Below, in pieces: positions 23,041 to 37,100 of a stretch of DNA of 64,000 nt. A model generated the notes under the pieces. It did no database searches and was not told where the DNA came from. It worked only from the letters and a program-made list of their open reading frames with translations. A program made the position numbers and the translations under genes. The DNA comes from Drosophila pseudoobscura (lineage: Eukaryota > Arthropoda > Insecta > Diptera > Drosophilidae), in the NCBI RefSeq assembly GCF_009870125.1, contig NC_046680.1, forward strand, positions 11,098,001 through 11,162,000, given 5' to 3'. Positions within the stretch are counted from its first letter, which is position 1. The number at the start of each line of letters is the position of its first letter.

Positions 23041-26000
23041 TTGTTGGACAACGATGGTGGCGCGTGGCTGCTTGCAGACAGCAGCCGCCTCCATGGGATT
23101 GGCGGTCACATTGATGGGCCCGGCGCCACGCTCCTCCAACTGGAAACCGTAATCCCCCTTCGGTCTGTTCTTCGACTTGCTCTTGAAGGAGCGCTTTCGG
23201 GTGGCGTCCGTCGTCGGACTGAGGGCCTGCTGGCCGGAATCGCTGCCCGGACTGGGCATGTGCAGGTTGAGGGTGGAGCTGGAGCCGTGCTTGGGCGGGA
23301 TCTGCTCAAACTTGTTGGCTATGTCGTCGAACTTGTTCAGCTCCGCGTAGGAGTGGTCGCTGGGCGAGGAGGAGGATTTGGCCTGGGGGTAGAAGGCGTC
23401 CGACTGCGGCACATACTGCTGGTTCTCCCGGATGGTCGTGTGGATCACCGAGTCCGGCCGGATACGCTTCGAGTTCTTCCGGGACGGTGGTCGATCCCTT
23501 TCCCACTCCCGCTGCTGTTGCTGCTGCTGCAGCTGCTCTTGTTGGGTGAGCCGCGAGTACTGCTGGAAAATGTCTGCCCCCAGCTTCCGCTCGTACACCG
23601 AACGGTTCTCCGCCTCGTCCGAGTCGCTGCTGGCGCTGGCCGTCGACGAGCTGCGGGCAAAGCACTCCCTCTGGATTCTCTCGTGGTCCAGGGCCTCCCG
23701 GTCGAAGGGAAACATGGTGCCAGGCGCCGCCGCCAGCTCGCGCAGACAGCGCTCGCTGCTCCCGCTGGAGGAGCTCGAGGAGTACTTCCTCTGCTGGGCA
23801 CTCATCGAGGACGAGGGCGACAGCTGCTGCGGGGTCTGCCGCTGGTTCTGGTGCTGTTGCTGGTGCTGTTGCTTGCCGGATGCGCTGAAAAAGTGACCAT
23901 CCTTCATCGTGGGCGGCGCCGAGCAGACCTTGGCGATGGCGCCCGTGGAGGCGGAGGGTGTGGTACGCTTCTTGTCCCGCTTGGGGCTGCTGCGCCGGCT
24001 GTTCGATGGCGAAACTCCGGGGGATATGTATGTTCGAGAGCTGTCATTAGCATTTGGGTCGCGCTCCCTGGGCCGAAGCTTCTTGTTGCGATTGGCGGCG
24101 CTTGCCCCGCTCCGCTCGTCATCCTCCTCATCGCCCTCGCTAGCCGCCACAGTGCGACCCCCACCACCTCCGGGTCCAATTCCTCCCTCCGTTCCGGCTC
24201 CAACTCCTTTTCCCGCTGCTCCGTTGGTGGATCCCGCGTTGTGCGAGTTGTAGCCGCGCCGCGTCTGCTGTGCTTGTGCTTGTGCCTGCGCCTGTGCTCG
24301 GGGCTCGTCCTTGAATGGGAAGTGACTGCGGGCCTTCTCGCTGCTGCGCGCCGACTTGGGCGACAGCGGGGGATCGAAGGTGAAGTGGTCCCGGGCCCGT
24401 GTCGGCGGAGGCGCCGTGCTGGGCTGTCGCTCCTCCCTCCGGCTGCCGGGTGAGTGGCCACCCGCCGCTTGGCGCCGCTGTGACGAGAGCAGTGGAGTGG
24501 TGGACGATTGGTCGCCGGTCAGGATGGATAAACAGGATTCTTGGCTCTGCAAAAAAAAAGGAAAGTGCCAAAACAGACACATTTGTTAAGCTGATTCAGT
24601 GCTGCAAAAGGTTTGGAGAAAGAGTGTTGTAAATCGCAATAATTGGAAAATATTATATTCTTCACAATCGCAATTAAAGAAAGCCTGTTTAAACAAAGAA
24701 CAGGAACGGGAGTACTCTTCAAATAATCCATGAAAAATGGCACACGACCATTAAATCAGTCTGTTGAATCCTAATGAATCCCTGTCCTCACCTCTGTGCT
24801 GTCCTGCAGATTCATGTCGGGCCTCGGCGGATAGCGCGAGCAGCTCGTTAGTTCCAGCTCAGTGCCGACGCCTCTGCGTCCATTAGCAGAACCACAGCCG
24901 CCCGTCTCGTGCTCGGAATCGATTTGAATGGCGGTGAGCAGGGGCTCCTCCAGTGAACTGAATAGCGGCTCGCTGGGACCAGAGTTGTCGCCTAGTCGAA
25001 GGAGAGTATACAACAAAAGATGCAAAAACAGGGTTGAGTTGGAGACGGGGAGCAGATTGATTAGTTGATTAATTAAACGAGCTCTAGCTGCAGCTCTGGC
25101 TGTGGCTGTGGCCAGGACATCCATCAACCAATCAATACATACCCAAGTCCAGGGAATCGCACGTCTCCGAGGTGTCCGTGTGGGTTACGTTCGTGATGAG
25201 AGTGCTGGCCGAGTCTGTGGACGTATTGATGTTGGTGTCCGGAATAGAGGCCGACGATGTGCCCATCACCACCAGCTGCAAGGCATGCAAGGAGACCCAC
25301 GTCACATGAGGTCCACAAAGGGATTTTCAGCACTCACCTTGGGCACCCCACCTCCCACGCCCACGCTATGCATCGCCGGTCCGCATCCACTCACGGAATT
25401 GTGGTAGGCACTGGACACGGGATTCAGGGCCAGACCGTTCAGTGTCGTCGCTGTCGACGAGGATGTCGAGGCATTTATCTTGTTCTTGATGCTGCGACCG
25501 CTCTTAAAGTATAGCCGCCGCAGAGCCGTGGCCGTCGACGAGCCGGAAGTACTGAAGCCATCGTTGTCCGACCCGCTGGAGTTGCTGCCGCCGGAGAAGA
25601 TTCCCCCGCCGTTCAGAGCTGCGGCCACTGCTGCCCGCGTTGCCGTTGGGGTGGATGGCTTCGACCTGGACGCGCTGCTGGTTGGTGAAGCCACATTCGG
25701 GACGTTCCTGTTGGTGGGACGCGGCGATGAGCGCGGAATGGACACGGCCTGGGGCAGAACGGGAGTGGAAGTTTGTTGGGCGGAAGAGGATTTCACGTTG
25801 GAGCTGCCCCCCGATGTCTGGCCCAGAGTCAGGGCCATCATGGCAGCCGATCGGGTGCTCATGTAGCAGGTGGGCGGCCTGGATTTAATGGCGTTGGAAT
25901 TGCTGTTGGTTCCTCTGCCCTGTGCTGCATTCGTTACGGCCGCCGTCATGGCTACGGGGAGAGATAGAGCGAGAAAGAGATAGAGATCAAACGGGAGTTT

Positions 26001-27135
26001 AAGTCAAGTTCAAGTCAAGTTGCGGTCTCTGATTCCAAGTTGGCTCCCAGATTGCTTCCGTCTGGCAGCAATGCTCTTGGTATAGTAATCGCACAAGCAA
26101 ACACGGCTGACCTCACCGCTGCCTATCAGTAGAGCCCATCAAAAGGCCACCATTCGTCTGAATTGGCCACAAGAACAGCCAGCCGATTGTCCCTCCAATA
26201 CTTGGGGGTCCTAAATCAACAAATATAATCGATAAACTATGGCGTGACAGAGGCGCCTCCCTACCAGCCCCAGCCACCCATTTGTCGCTCACATGTTGCT
26301 CCATTAAGTGACTCAGTCGCAGTAGGGGTTGCTCGATTATATTCCATGTGGAGGGCTGGGGCTGGGGCGGGGGTTGCAATATCCGCTGGGGACTTTCCCG
26401 GTTCCCAGAGAGAGAGAGAGACAGAGGGGCATGGTGGATTTTTGCACGTAAACAAAGCAACATTTTCGTGGAAACACAGCCAACAGTCAAACAGCATTGA
26501 GATAATAATCATCAAATTCCATTCCACAATTAATTGATGCGGGAAGTGGACGTCGCCTCCTGTTGTTGTTTATCCGATTGCGGTATCAATGAGATTCCAA
26601 AAAGGTTTTCAATAGAAAGCAAATATTTCCCGCCTCTGATATATTTATAACGTTTTGCACTCTTCCAAGTAGAAGAAATTGCAAATTTAAAATATAAAAA
26701 TTAGTCACAAGAAAAGCGAATGGAAGATTGAAAGGCAACCGTTGAGAACCCCCTTGGTTTCCATAACGACCCGGTAACCCAAATACCAAGCGGCGGCAGT
26801 GAAAGGTCAAGAAACCCGAGTGCCAGAAAAGAGGTCGATTCTGGCGAAGACTTGGCCCAAAAATCGCAGAAAGTTTGACAGGAGCCGGAAATGATATGGC
26901 CACCGCCATTTGCATATTTTCGCTGTACATTATTTACCCGAATCCGAATGTCGCGAAAAGTGTGTTAACTACAATGTCAGGGAGAAAATGAGTCTTTGGT
27001 CTACGTACCTTTGGTGCGGCTCCTGGACGTGGTCGGGGCGGGCGCAGCTGTTATAGGCGCCCCTGAGGCTGAGGTGGCGGGGCGCGCTGGACTGCTGTCG
27101 CGAAAAATGGGGGAGCCGGGCACATAGCGGTCAGG
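23041..27135 (-). CDS. Alternative N-terminal exons of the RGK gene (long isoform), 5' incomplete
   Basis: Five exons on the minus strand: 27009-27135, 25338-25951, 25143-25275, 24792-24991 and 23041-24546. They join in frame (phases 1, 0, 1, 0) for 860 codons with no start codon of their own. The last ends in phase 0 (ATIVVQQ, then GTACGT). The next acceptor in phase 0 is the RGK exon 16554-16864, also used by the short form. The product is low-complexity: Ser/Thr/Pro/Gly-rich, a basic stretch (SFKSKSKNRPKG), polyQ near 23520-23540, GGGG runs and many SP sites, with no catalytic domain. A long RGK protein would exceed 1,360 aa. Alternatively these exons form an independent gene ending elsewhere, but no in-frame stop soon after a splice site supports that. 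Membership in RGK is inference from phase and strand. Confidence 0.75.
25952..27008 (-). other. Intron in the RGK N-terminal extension
   Basis: 1.06-kb intron with a (GA)n tract near 26408-26422 and nothing else recognised. Confidence 0.5.
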
Positions 27136-27493
27136 CTGCAAGCGACACGAAACAAGAGAAACGTTTTCCCATAATTACAGTTCAAATCGAGTTGCATTCA
27201 GAGGAAGAGAAACAAGAGTTCTTTATCGGAAACCCGATAAGATATGTTCCATACGTGTGTGTGTAAGGTGTAGCATGTGTTGAGTACTGTTGTTTATTGT
27301 GTATCGCGAATGGGCAAACATCATTCAAGTGTCAATCATCTCGGACAGCAATCGAACTCCACTCAAGTCAGTCAAGTGGCAAATGCCAACGCGCAACGCC
27401 GTCGTAGCCGTCAAGAAAGGCGCTTCGAACAGTCAGAGCCGGAAACTAATAGAAGTCAAAGCGGAGCTCTCAAAGCGTGTCATCGGCATCGGT

Positions 27494-30400
27494 ATGGAAA
27501 AGATGTGTGGAGTGTCTAAAGCCCCCCTCGTGATGGGGCTCTGCGTCGCCTTACTGTCGCTGGCCCTCACAAACGGTTCGTCCACCCGCCTGCTGGAGGG
27601 GTTTCCCCGAAAGCAAACCTAACCTTACTCAACCGACAGCAAACCCATCATAATCATAGCCCCCGCCATCATCATCGAACAACAACAACCGAAATCATTC
27701 TCGAGTGTTCACTTAGCAGCTCGTTTTCTGTTGAACTAAATTAGCTGTTTTATGGCGAAATATAGTGTTCAACGACTCATAAGTCACCGTCCCCTGGTCC
27801 CCGAGTTTAGCGAGAAAAATCAGGTGAATTTTGAAATGTTCTTGGCACGATTGGCATACTCATGGATCTGCTCTCGACACGGACAGGGGACCTCCAATTG
27901 ATTCAACAGAACTTTGCCATCCCTCCCATGCCATTTCTATTCATACACTTTTGGGAAAAACGCACAATTCCGTTCAGTTCATTTCTTTTTCTGGTCAGCT
28001 CTATGCTGGTCTCTTCTGTTGTTGAGTTCAGCTGTCGACGTCACTCGCCTGTGGCCGCATTCAAATTTATTGATTGCCACACAAAAGATGATACAAATCA
28101 TTTCTCAAAGATCTCTGAGTGCAGAGCTGTACAGTGGGGCAGTGTCTATTATTTGAACCACAGGAACAACCTATTCGAATTCTACTAAGCAATGCACTCT
28201 GCGGTGCATTTATCTATTATCTGCCCTATCTACTGCTAACATAGTTAGGTCTTTTGATTTATATTACTTTACAATGTTCCTTATCTATAGCAAATATCAT
28301 ATAACTATTACTCAAATGTTCCCTGATTTGAGCCCACTGTGGCCGTGGCGATGCCCGTGTCCGAGGTGATATAATTCCCTATCTTTCGGATACCGCGAAC
28401 CGAAGCGAAGTGTGCCAAGAATCAAGTTTTATGCAGAACTCAAAATGCAAAATCTCTACAAAAATAGCGAGAGAAGCCAACGCAATTCTTGGTAATTGTG
28501 GAGGATTTGATTTGGTCCCCGAGGGCGCCCCAAAGACATTTCGGCCAGAGAGTGATGCCAAGAGTCTCGTGTCATCGGTCCGTTTACACATCTCTGGGGT
28601 GTAGTGGGGTGGGGGGCCCATTGACGTCATTGTTATTACACAAAAAGGCGGATTCGAATTTAGAATAGATCTTTGCATGCGAGTTTGTGGGGGGTGGGGG
28701 GTGGGTACGGGCGATACATGTCGAGGACGTTGTCGTGCCACTTGGCAAACAGACAGAAAGTCTGCTGCCAAAATTCTCACTTTAATTCAATTAATTATTG
28801 TGTTTTTATAGATGCTCATGTTTGTTGTTGTTGCGGCCGCTGGGGCTATTAATAAATTCTAAGAAAAGCACAGCGACAACATGCACAAATGATGATCGTG
28901 ATGATGATCAGCAAAAACACATTCGAATATACTAAATATACATCATATTGAAAAACAACGAAACGAAAGCGAAAGGCAGAGCAGCGTCATGACCTCGTTC
29001 AATATTCTCTATGTCTCTCTCTCTCACTATCTCTCTCCCTCTCTTGCAGCACTCGAATGCTATGTTTGCACCTATTTGGACGGCTACAGTGATGACTCCT
29101 GTGTAAGGAACGCCAGTGCCGTCAAGGTTCTCAACTGTCACAAGAAGTACTGCCTCACGATGCGGCAGGAGTCGATTGTAAGACTTTAGACTTTCCTTTA
29201 TTTAATACCATTTCCGCTTTTTGGTATCTTATCAATAGATCTAGAGCTAGATTCGCAGATCTAGTTTCGGAAACGTGCTGGCAGACGTCGGTTTTCCCTG
29301 AGCGTGAGTCCTTTTCGAAATGGTCGTAAAAAGTCGGTGCGGAACGTGCCGCAAATGTTTCCAGACATGGCCGCCACGGCCATTGCCTGGCGTTTAACTC
29401 TTCACGTATGCTGGCAGCACAGCACTCTCCTGCGCACACAGTTGTAGCTGTTGGGGCACGGCAACAAAGTAGTACATGGAATGCCTGATTTTTATGCACC
29501 GCTACAACTTTGTTGAAAAATGTTGCCATTGCGATAGTTTTGTTCCTGCTGAAATTAGCGACTCTCACGTAGAGCAGGGCAGGCCCCAGCAAGCCCAGTG
29601 CAAAAGAAAGCGACCATTAACTAGCTCCTGCCTGTGGCAGAGCCATGATGCTCCAACTAATTGAATTCAGACCTGGCCTGGCCCACGCGTGTCCACGGGG
29701 CGTATGAGCAATGTTTGACATCTGTCTGTGGCTGGCCAGGAGTGTCAGCTGTGTGCTTTTGTTTGTGTGGCCTGGCTGCAATCAAATGCAAAGTCAAGCA
29801 CTTGACGGAGAGCCCCTGTTGAGTGCTCATCCTCGGATCCTGTCCGAGTCCTAGATTGTTTTCGTGCTATTGAAAGCTTTTCCCGCTTTAATTTCACACT
29901 CTAAGCAGCTCAAATCAAACACAAAGAGTGCGCGACAGTAAAATAACCAGCCCAAAAAAAGAAGGGAGGCAGCCAAAAACAGACTGCATAAAAAATCCAT
30001 TACCATAATTTAATGGAAAGCCAGAAAGGCGTATAAAAAGCAGCCCCCACATAGAGGCACAGGCACAGCGACACTCTCCCCCATACACCCAACAAGCGAC
30101 ACCCAGAGGAGTGTCTGAGGCTGGCGCTGGCGCTGGCTTAGACTGGCTTACATGCCCCACAAAGCCAACGTTGTCGCTGCTCGAGTCCTCAGCCCTCCTT
30201 TCTGTTTGCATAACCAGATGAGTTTTAAAATTTTCAGGCGCCTCATTAGATGCCCCAAAATTGCTGATTCAATTTGGGAGGCATCAAAGACGATGGTCTA
30301 GCTGGGATTAGGCTGCGATTCTTTAAAGTTCAGGGTACAGTATATAGGCATATAGGAGTCCATATTCCATGCAGTTTGTTTACTGCTTTGCTTCATGGCA

Positions 30401-31073
30401 ATTAAAAGTTTGTGCGACTCGTCCCCCTGGTCTCTTCTGGTCTCTGCTAGATGTCTCTGATGCATCGGATGGGGGGAGCAACTGTGGAAGGCAAGCCCCT
30501 TGCCCCTAGTACAAAAAATCTTAATTTAAATTCCATTCAGAGAACGGCAATAAACAAAATTCAAGTGAAGGCCTAATTGTGATGAATGCCTGGCAATATC
30601 ATTTATCAGGCAGTCGAAAAGTTAGCCCATGTGGATGATTCCACAACCCTTATTGCCGTCTACCATTCTGCTTTTCTTTCAGCGCAATGCGAGCAAAGTG
30701 ATATCCTTTTTACGTGACTGCCAGGACAGGCCAATGGTGAGTGCAGCCTGCCCAAACTATCCCTTTCTCCTGCACCTTATATACGGACATTTGACAGATG
30801 CCGAATGGAAACACGCCGGACGGATCCTTCCGCACCTACTACAGCTCCTGCCAGCAGAACCTCTGCAACGGTCACAACGGACGCCTCAAGAACTCCACGG
30901 GTGGCTCGGCCAGCAGCAGTGGCATCCACAATGCCATTGTGCCGGGCAAGAATGCGGGCCGCAGCAGCCATGGCAACCTCCATGGATTCGGGGCATTCGG
31001 GCTCGGCCTATTCATTCTGTTACCCATTCACCTCCGATTCTGCTTGCCCCAGCTGCAACTAGCATGGGCATGA
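27494..31073 (+). CDS. GPI-anchored Ly6/uPAR-domain protein
   Basis: Small secreted three-finger protein tethered to the cell surface. Fly relatives (quiver, boudin, crooked and others) act in channel modulation and septate junctions; this member is not identified by name. Exons 27494-27575, 29050-29177, 30683-30736 and 30798-31073 (phases 1, 0, 0) give 179 aa. Residues 1-27 are a signal peptide (LVMGLCVALLSLALTN). The mature part opens ALECYVC and has eight cysteines, ending with the family signature LCN (C111-N112). Sequons NAS occur twice and NST once. After ~150 a Ser/Gly-rich spacer leads to a hydrophobic tail (FGAFGLGLFILLPIHL) typical of a GPI signal. The third intron is only 61 bp. 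AATAAA lies 53 nt after the stop. The start sits 359 bp from an RGK exon on the other strand. Confidence 0.88.
27576..29049 (+). other. First intron of the Ly6 gene
   Basis: 1.47-kb intron after the signal-peptide exon. The acceptor is preceded by a strong CT tract (about 29010-29044). No further gene was recognised. Confidence 0.6.
29178..30682 (+). other. Second intron of the Ly6 gene
   Basis: 1.5-kb intron splitting the three-finger domain. Nothing beyond simple sequence is recognised. Confidence 0.55.
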
Positions 31074-31125
31074 GCATGAGCGTTGTCCAAGCCAAGGGGA
31101 AACGCAGCAGAACGCAAAAGTATGG

Positions 31126-31131
31126 AATAAA
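31126..31131 (+). terminator. Poly(A) signal of the Ly6 gene
   Basis: AATAAA 53 nt after the stop codon, followed by T/GT-rich sequence (ttttatctctcggtgtgt), a suitable downstream element. Confidence 0.7.
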
Positions 31132-34100
31132 AAGTTCGAGCTCTATCTGTGCTGGCGTTTTATCTCTCGGTGTGTCCCTGCAGGCAATTAAAACTGCTTT
31201 TAGGCCTCGAGGACACACACACACCCACAGGATATAGGACTAATTAGTGCGGCCCGAGGGTTGTAACATCCTTTGACAGCCACCGAAATCGTATTACAAA
31301 CTTTTGCGTGGTTTCGCGGATTATTGACATGGGAGCTTGGAGCCTGGATGCTGGAGCCTCGATGCTGGAGTTTGAAAGCAAAAGGCCAAACCGCACCACA
31401 CATCGGTAATTGCATTGACCGCCAGGCTTTTAGGCTCTCAGCATTGGATGTCTCTCTCTCTCTCTGTCTGTCTGTCTGCTCTCACTTCCGGCATATCCGT
31501 GCCGCCGATGTCCCTCATCAGAATCGAATTTTATATAAAATACATGTACATAGTCCAGCTAATAGCACTTTCGCGTCCCACTAATTGTGTTTGTCTAATG
31601 GTCCCGCTGACATCTTTACGCATTGAAACACGAAAATTCAAGTGTAAATTTTGCAAAAATGCATATGAAAATTATTCAAAACCATTCCCAGAAGGCTGTA
31701 CCCAGTTGAAGATATATCCCATTAGCTATATGTGTGCTTATTTCTCTCTCTCGAGATCTAGTGGAAATTTTTGCAAACAACCAATTCAACTTCAACTCGA
31801 TTCAACTTCCAGAGTTGCTTTATTTGGATTCTGTCCCAATAAATCAGAGAATTTTTCGAGTCCTTGTCCATACTAGAGTAGGTACAGTGCACCACAGTAC
31901 AGTGTGACAGGCAAGTATTTTGACACTACATACCATGAGGTATGTCGTTTAAAACAGGTCAAAGCAAATCACGACGCTAATGGAAAGACCAACTTCTGTC
32001 AATTGAAACTGTAAATAAATGAATATGTTTTCAGAGACACTGTACTTGTGTTTGTCTAGTACACGGCTTCTCACGCATCAAAGTTGCCATGTGTGGCGCG
32101 TATGTACACTCGAGGCAGCGACAGTTTCAGTTCTCGTTTTTGGGGGTGCTGTGCTACTCCCTTGACACGCTTTTGGCGCTTTTGCAGAGCGCGACGACAA
32201 AAAGCAAACAATCAACAACAGCAACAACTTGAACAGGAAAAGTGACCTGGCACGCCCCATGCCGCCTCCTGCTAGTACATCAACAAAAATTGAAACTCGT
32301 CTACGCGGAGGCAAAACGGTTCAACCGATCCGCCCGACACGTGTTCTGTTCAACTTTTTAGATGGATAAGCTCTTTAAACGCAAAGAGGTCAGGAGGCAT
32401 GAGGCCAGAGGGGCAGATGGAAATAGGAAGCTTATGAACAAGTTTTCAATATTAAATATATATGTATATATATATCCATTTTAATGCGCCAAATTGCACT
32501 CAGCGAAATATATGAAATTACCAGGGATGCGACCACTTCCATCCACTTCGTCAAATACGAGGGAGCAGAAAACAAAAGGCAAAAAGGCAACAAAGGACAC
32601 GGTTGCCTTTTCATTTGTACAACTTGCTCTAACCTCAATATTAAATATTCCCCTAATTGAAATGTTTCCAGGAGAAGGAGCAACAGCCGTGCAAACAATT
32701 ATGTTTAATTTATAAATGAATGCAAACATCCATCCAGGTGGAGAGTGGTGGATGGGACATACTTAAGAAATGCTCGAGTTTCGGGCGGAAGTAATTTTTA
32801 CTCTGCAAATATTGACTTGATCCCAATTGCGAGTCACCCAAAGAAAAGTTGAAAGCATTCCTCCAGTCGACGGTCCCACTGAGGTGCCACGATGTGGGTG
32901 GGGTGGGTTGGGGTGGGGCGTGTAGGTGCAGGCGATGCTCACTTGACAGTTGGCCACCACAGCGGGCCATAAACAACGGAGGCCCCCAGAAATGGGTGGC
33001 CACGTCTGTGGTTCACTTTGTTCTTATTTACCGCCAGCCAGCTCCCATTGCGAGCTCAGGGAATTTCTTCAAAGAAAACCAGAAAGAAAGACTACCTCTT
33101 GAACACCCTTTGACATTCATATGGTATGTAAAAAGAGTTGTCTTGGATTACCATACAAGATCTTGTTGCAGCAAAAGGCGACATTTAATGAAGCAGACTC
33201 TGCCCTTGATACTCACTACGAGTAGACAATCTTATAGGAAAATACTTGGAAAATACGAAATCCTACATACCCTCTGGCAGGGCATAAAGAAGGTGTGCAC
33301 TTGCAGACACTGTAAATTTACTCGACTTGAAATGGGGACGCGCCGTCAGATAAACGCTGACTATTCTGGATGTTGGGATGGTGGGATGGAGAGGGTCCAC
33401 ATTTCTGACTCAGCGGGCTGTCTTTTCTGCTCTGTGGTCTCCCACTGCTCTTCGCCCACAGATGGTGGGGGGATTGGCAATAGTTGAGTCCGATTGTGAT
33501 CCCTTGGTCTGGTTATTGCCAATTGCCATTCGAGAATGGCTGTCTTTAGCCCATCCCCGATGCGAGCCAACTCCGGGCATTCCATCAGTGCGTTGAACCC
33601 CCTCGGTCTGGACAGCAGTCTGTCCGCTGGGTCTTGGTCTCGTTCTGCTCGTTCCGTCTCCCTTTCTGGGAATTGAAAATAATGGCACAAAGCGAGTGAA
33701 ATGCGTGCCGGAAACTATGGAATGGAACCCTTGTCTGCAACATCTTCCCATTATTATGGCACTGCACACAGTCACTGTCGTAGTCACAGTCACTGTCACA
33801 ATTACAATTGCAATGCAGCTGTGTGTGTCTGCCTGGGACTGGGACTGGGGGACTCTCCTATAAAAAAGAACAGGCAATTTATTATGCCCAAAAGGAGGAA
33901 AGCGAAAACACCTACCCTACCTATGAACAATCACACACGGACAGAGAAATACTCAGTTACGGGCCCCCATCAAATGTAAGTGCCCGAGTATGTGTTATAA
34001 AAATCCTTTTGACAAAAAATTCCCCATAACAATAACACAAAATACAAAATAAAATTAAAATTCAACCAAGAACAACATGAATAATCGAAAAACAAGATAA

Positions 34101-37100
34101 AGCAGCCGAAGGCGGAACCGGGCAGAGTGAAAGTCGCTTGATTTATGCCCTCTCCTCGCAGGGCAGCGGAATGGAAATTACAGCGCGGGGAATGTGGGAA
34201 AGGAACGCAAAAAGCGGCTGCTGCAGCGGCGACCTGGAAATGTGGAGCACGTTCCGGCAAGTGGGCGTGCAAGCTGCCAAGAGGCACGTCCATGTCTCCT
34301 TCCCTCTTTGCATAATATTAACATACCATTTTTCCATTTGTTTGCATATCTTTTCGGTTTTTTGGGTTATCAATGAATAAAATATGAAATAAAATTCCTG
34401 GTCTCATTTGGACGTAGGAAACGGTAATTAAATAATTGAAGCATTGCATTAAATAAGGAAAGTAATTAAATTCAGCGAAATTCTGCGAAAAGACACGAAT
34501 AGAGTTCGATATGGATACATGTACTTCATACATTCGTACATCCGATGTAAATTGATATACATATGTATGTACGTTTCTACCCACAAATTATTATTAATTT
34601 TGATGTGTGAAGGATGCACACACACACAGAAAATGGATTGCCCTGAATGGTGTGTGGAGCGGGCGTTCATTTTGTAAAAATAATTGCTTTGCTCACGGAT
34701 TTTTACAGAAATGATTATTGATGAGCACTTTGGCCTATTTTATCAAAATCAAACCCGACACGACAACGTCACCGCCGGCATCCGTCCGTCCCTCTGTCCG
34801 TTTGGTTTGCCCGTCGCCGGCAAATGAAGCGTGAAATGTGGCCCGACAACGCGGGCACCGCGCCAGCATACATTAAATCTTTCGAAAGTTTTGCATCAGC
34901 TCCCCCCCACGTACACCCTCTGGCCGAGTGCTTAGCACACCTCAGCGCGGGGAAAGGGCCGATTGGATGGGGTTTTTGGCAAGTACCGAGACGGCAGATG
35001 ACGTCAAGAGGCCGGCACGGCAGACATAGACCACAGACCAATCCGACTAACCATCCGACCAGCCATAGATCCCCCTCGGACTGTGTGTTCCTCTTGGGTA
35101 AGCCACAGCGTAGGCGACACTTGCTTCCAGGAAATCCCCATGATTCACTCGAGGATGATGTCGCCGCGGGCTCGGATTTACTTGAGATGTGTAAACAACA
35201 CAGTCACTCAAATTTCACGAGCCCTGCCCGATGATTCGATGAGGAATGAGGAAAATGCCAGGAATGCCAAAATATTGATGGAAGTCAAGCCGAGGCTTTT
35301 AACCAGGCGACGCGTGCCAATCCGCAAGATCTTCTCCCATGTACGAGTACACTTGTACGTGTGTGTGTGTGTGTGTGTACACGGATATGTGTGAATGTAA
35401 TTTCATAGCTGACAGACGACGCGGCATTATCTACTCTATATGCGAGTGTGTGGCAACAAAGATCGCCTGCTGAATGACCAGACACATTTATTTGTTGCCG
35501 CTGCCTCATCTTGACAATCAATTAATTTTCCCCCTCCCCCGCTCCCACCGCTCCCACCGCTCCCTGTCCCTCTCCCTCTCCATCTCCCGCTGTCGACAAA
35601 GGAAAGTGGCGTCGCGGGCGCTAATTGTTTTTAATGCAAATGGCAAAGGATTTAATAGCGAAGGCGAAACACATTAAGAATGGATTTTTAAAACCATTTC
35701 AATTATGCCACAAGTTCCCCATCAATCTGGCTGCGTGCCTCTTCTACTTCTGCCGCCTGATGACGCCTCTGTTCCAACGGCGATGACGTCAACGATTGCA
35801 ACACTCTTCAGCTGTGTAGCCAGTGCATCCCGTCTCGGCCGGATTTGTCTGCGCCAAAGTTCACTGACACTTTCATGAGTTTTCTTGGGTCGACGAAAAT
35901 AGTTTTTCCACATTTCGCATTCGACCGAGTGGAAATGAAATCCCCTTGGAGCATGGATAGAATATTTCAGAGCAGTGCTCGCTGCCAAAAGCTTACTGTT
36001 ACACATTCATTCTGCGAAACAAAGTCCAGTTATTTAAAATGTGCCAAGAAAATAATCAACAAGCAATTCAAACTAGAAACAGACCACAATTCTGCTTCCT
36101 CTCTGCCTTTGCCTGCCGTAAATGGCCGTCCAATTGGTATTGGCTCGACAGAAATCCCACATTCATATTTACGAACCATAAATATGGACCTGTACTGCCA
36201 AAAAACAAAAACGAAAAGGAGGTTAACCAATTTGTCCGCTTGCGGCTGCTGTAAGTGACAACAAAAGAGGTGGTGGAGCCGGCCAAGGCATTGTAGCTTT
36301 TTACAAATGAGTTTCCGTATTTCATTCGGATTCCATGCATATTGCATTTTCTATAAATACAGTATTTGCCAACTGTTCTTTTTTATTTTCACTCTCAAAC
36401 TGAGTCAATGCAGTGCGTGGGCGGAGGTGCAGATGCAGCTGCAACAGCAACAGCAACAGCATCGGGGTGGCAGCATCAGCACCGAAAATAAATTTCAAAT
36501 ATGTCACAAGCAAAATGAGATAGAATTTTTAGGCGAATATTCGCCGTGCCATGCTGCGTGGGCAGCGATGGCCAAATGCAGGGGAAGTCAACGCGCTCTA
36601 GCCGAAAAAGTGAAAGCCAGCATCAATCATGTCGCTCACATGAGCAGGCGAGGGGATAGAGTTGTCAATCGATTCGCAAGAAGTTCAGGGTTGCCTACTG
36701 AACTGAACTGAACCGAACCGAACCGTTCGACAATAGTTCTCTACGATCCAGACTACAAGTTGGCAAAACAATAACACTCCCCCACACACCAGACGTGCGA
36801 TGTCTCAGCTAATTTTCATTGCCACAAGCGCGGACGAGCGTCCTTCAGGGCCTGCCAAATTCTAAATTTTGGCTAATTTGTCAACAGCCCCCCAGCATTA
36901 TCCGCACATATCCGACAATTTGGGTAGAACAAAACATCTACCGAACATCTACTGTGCACATTCGCTACTTACACTATATGGATAGTACGGATTGAATTAC
37001 TGGAACCATGTGTCCGCTATGGAGAGCTTAGCTTTTACATACATATATGGGCAGGTAGCACTTTTATGTTTTGTATGCAAATTCCAGAACCCCAGTGTGT

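Noticed and set aside
22879..24453. 524-codon plus-strand open frame
   Set aside because: It is the antisense shadow of the GC-rich RGK exon 23041-24546. It has Leu/Arg/Gly-skewed composition, no domain, and the minus strand shows matching splice phases.
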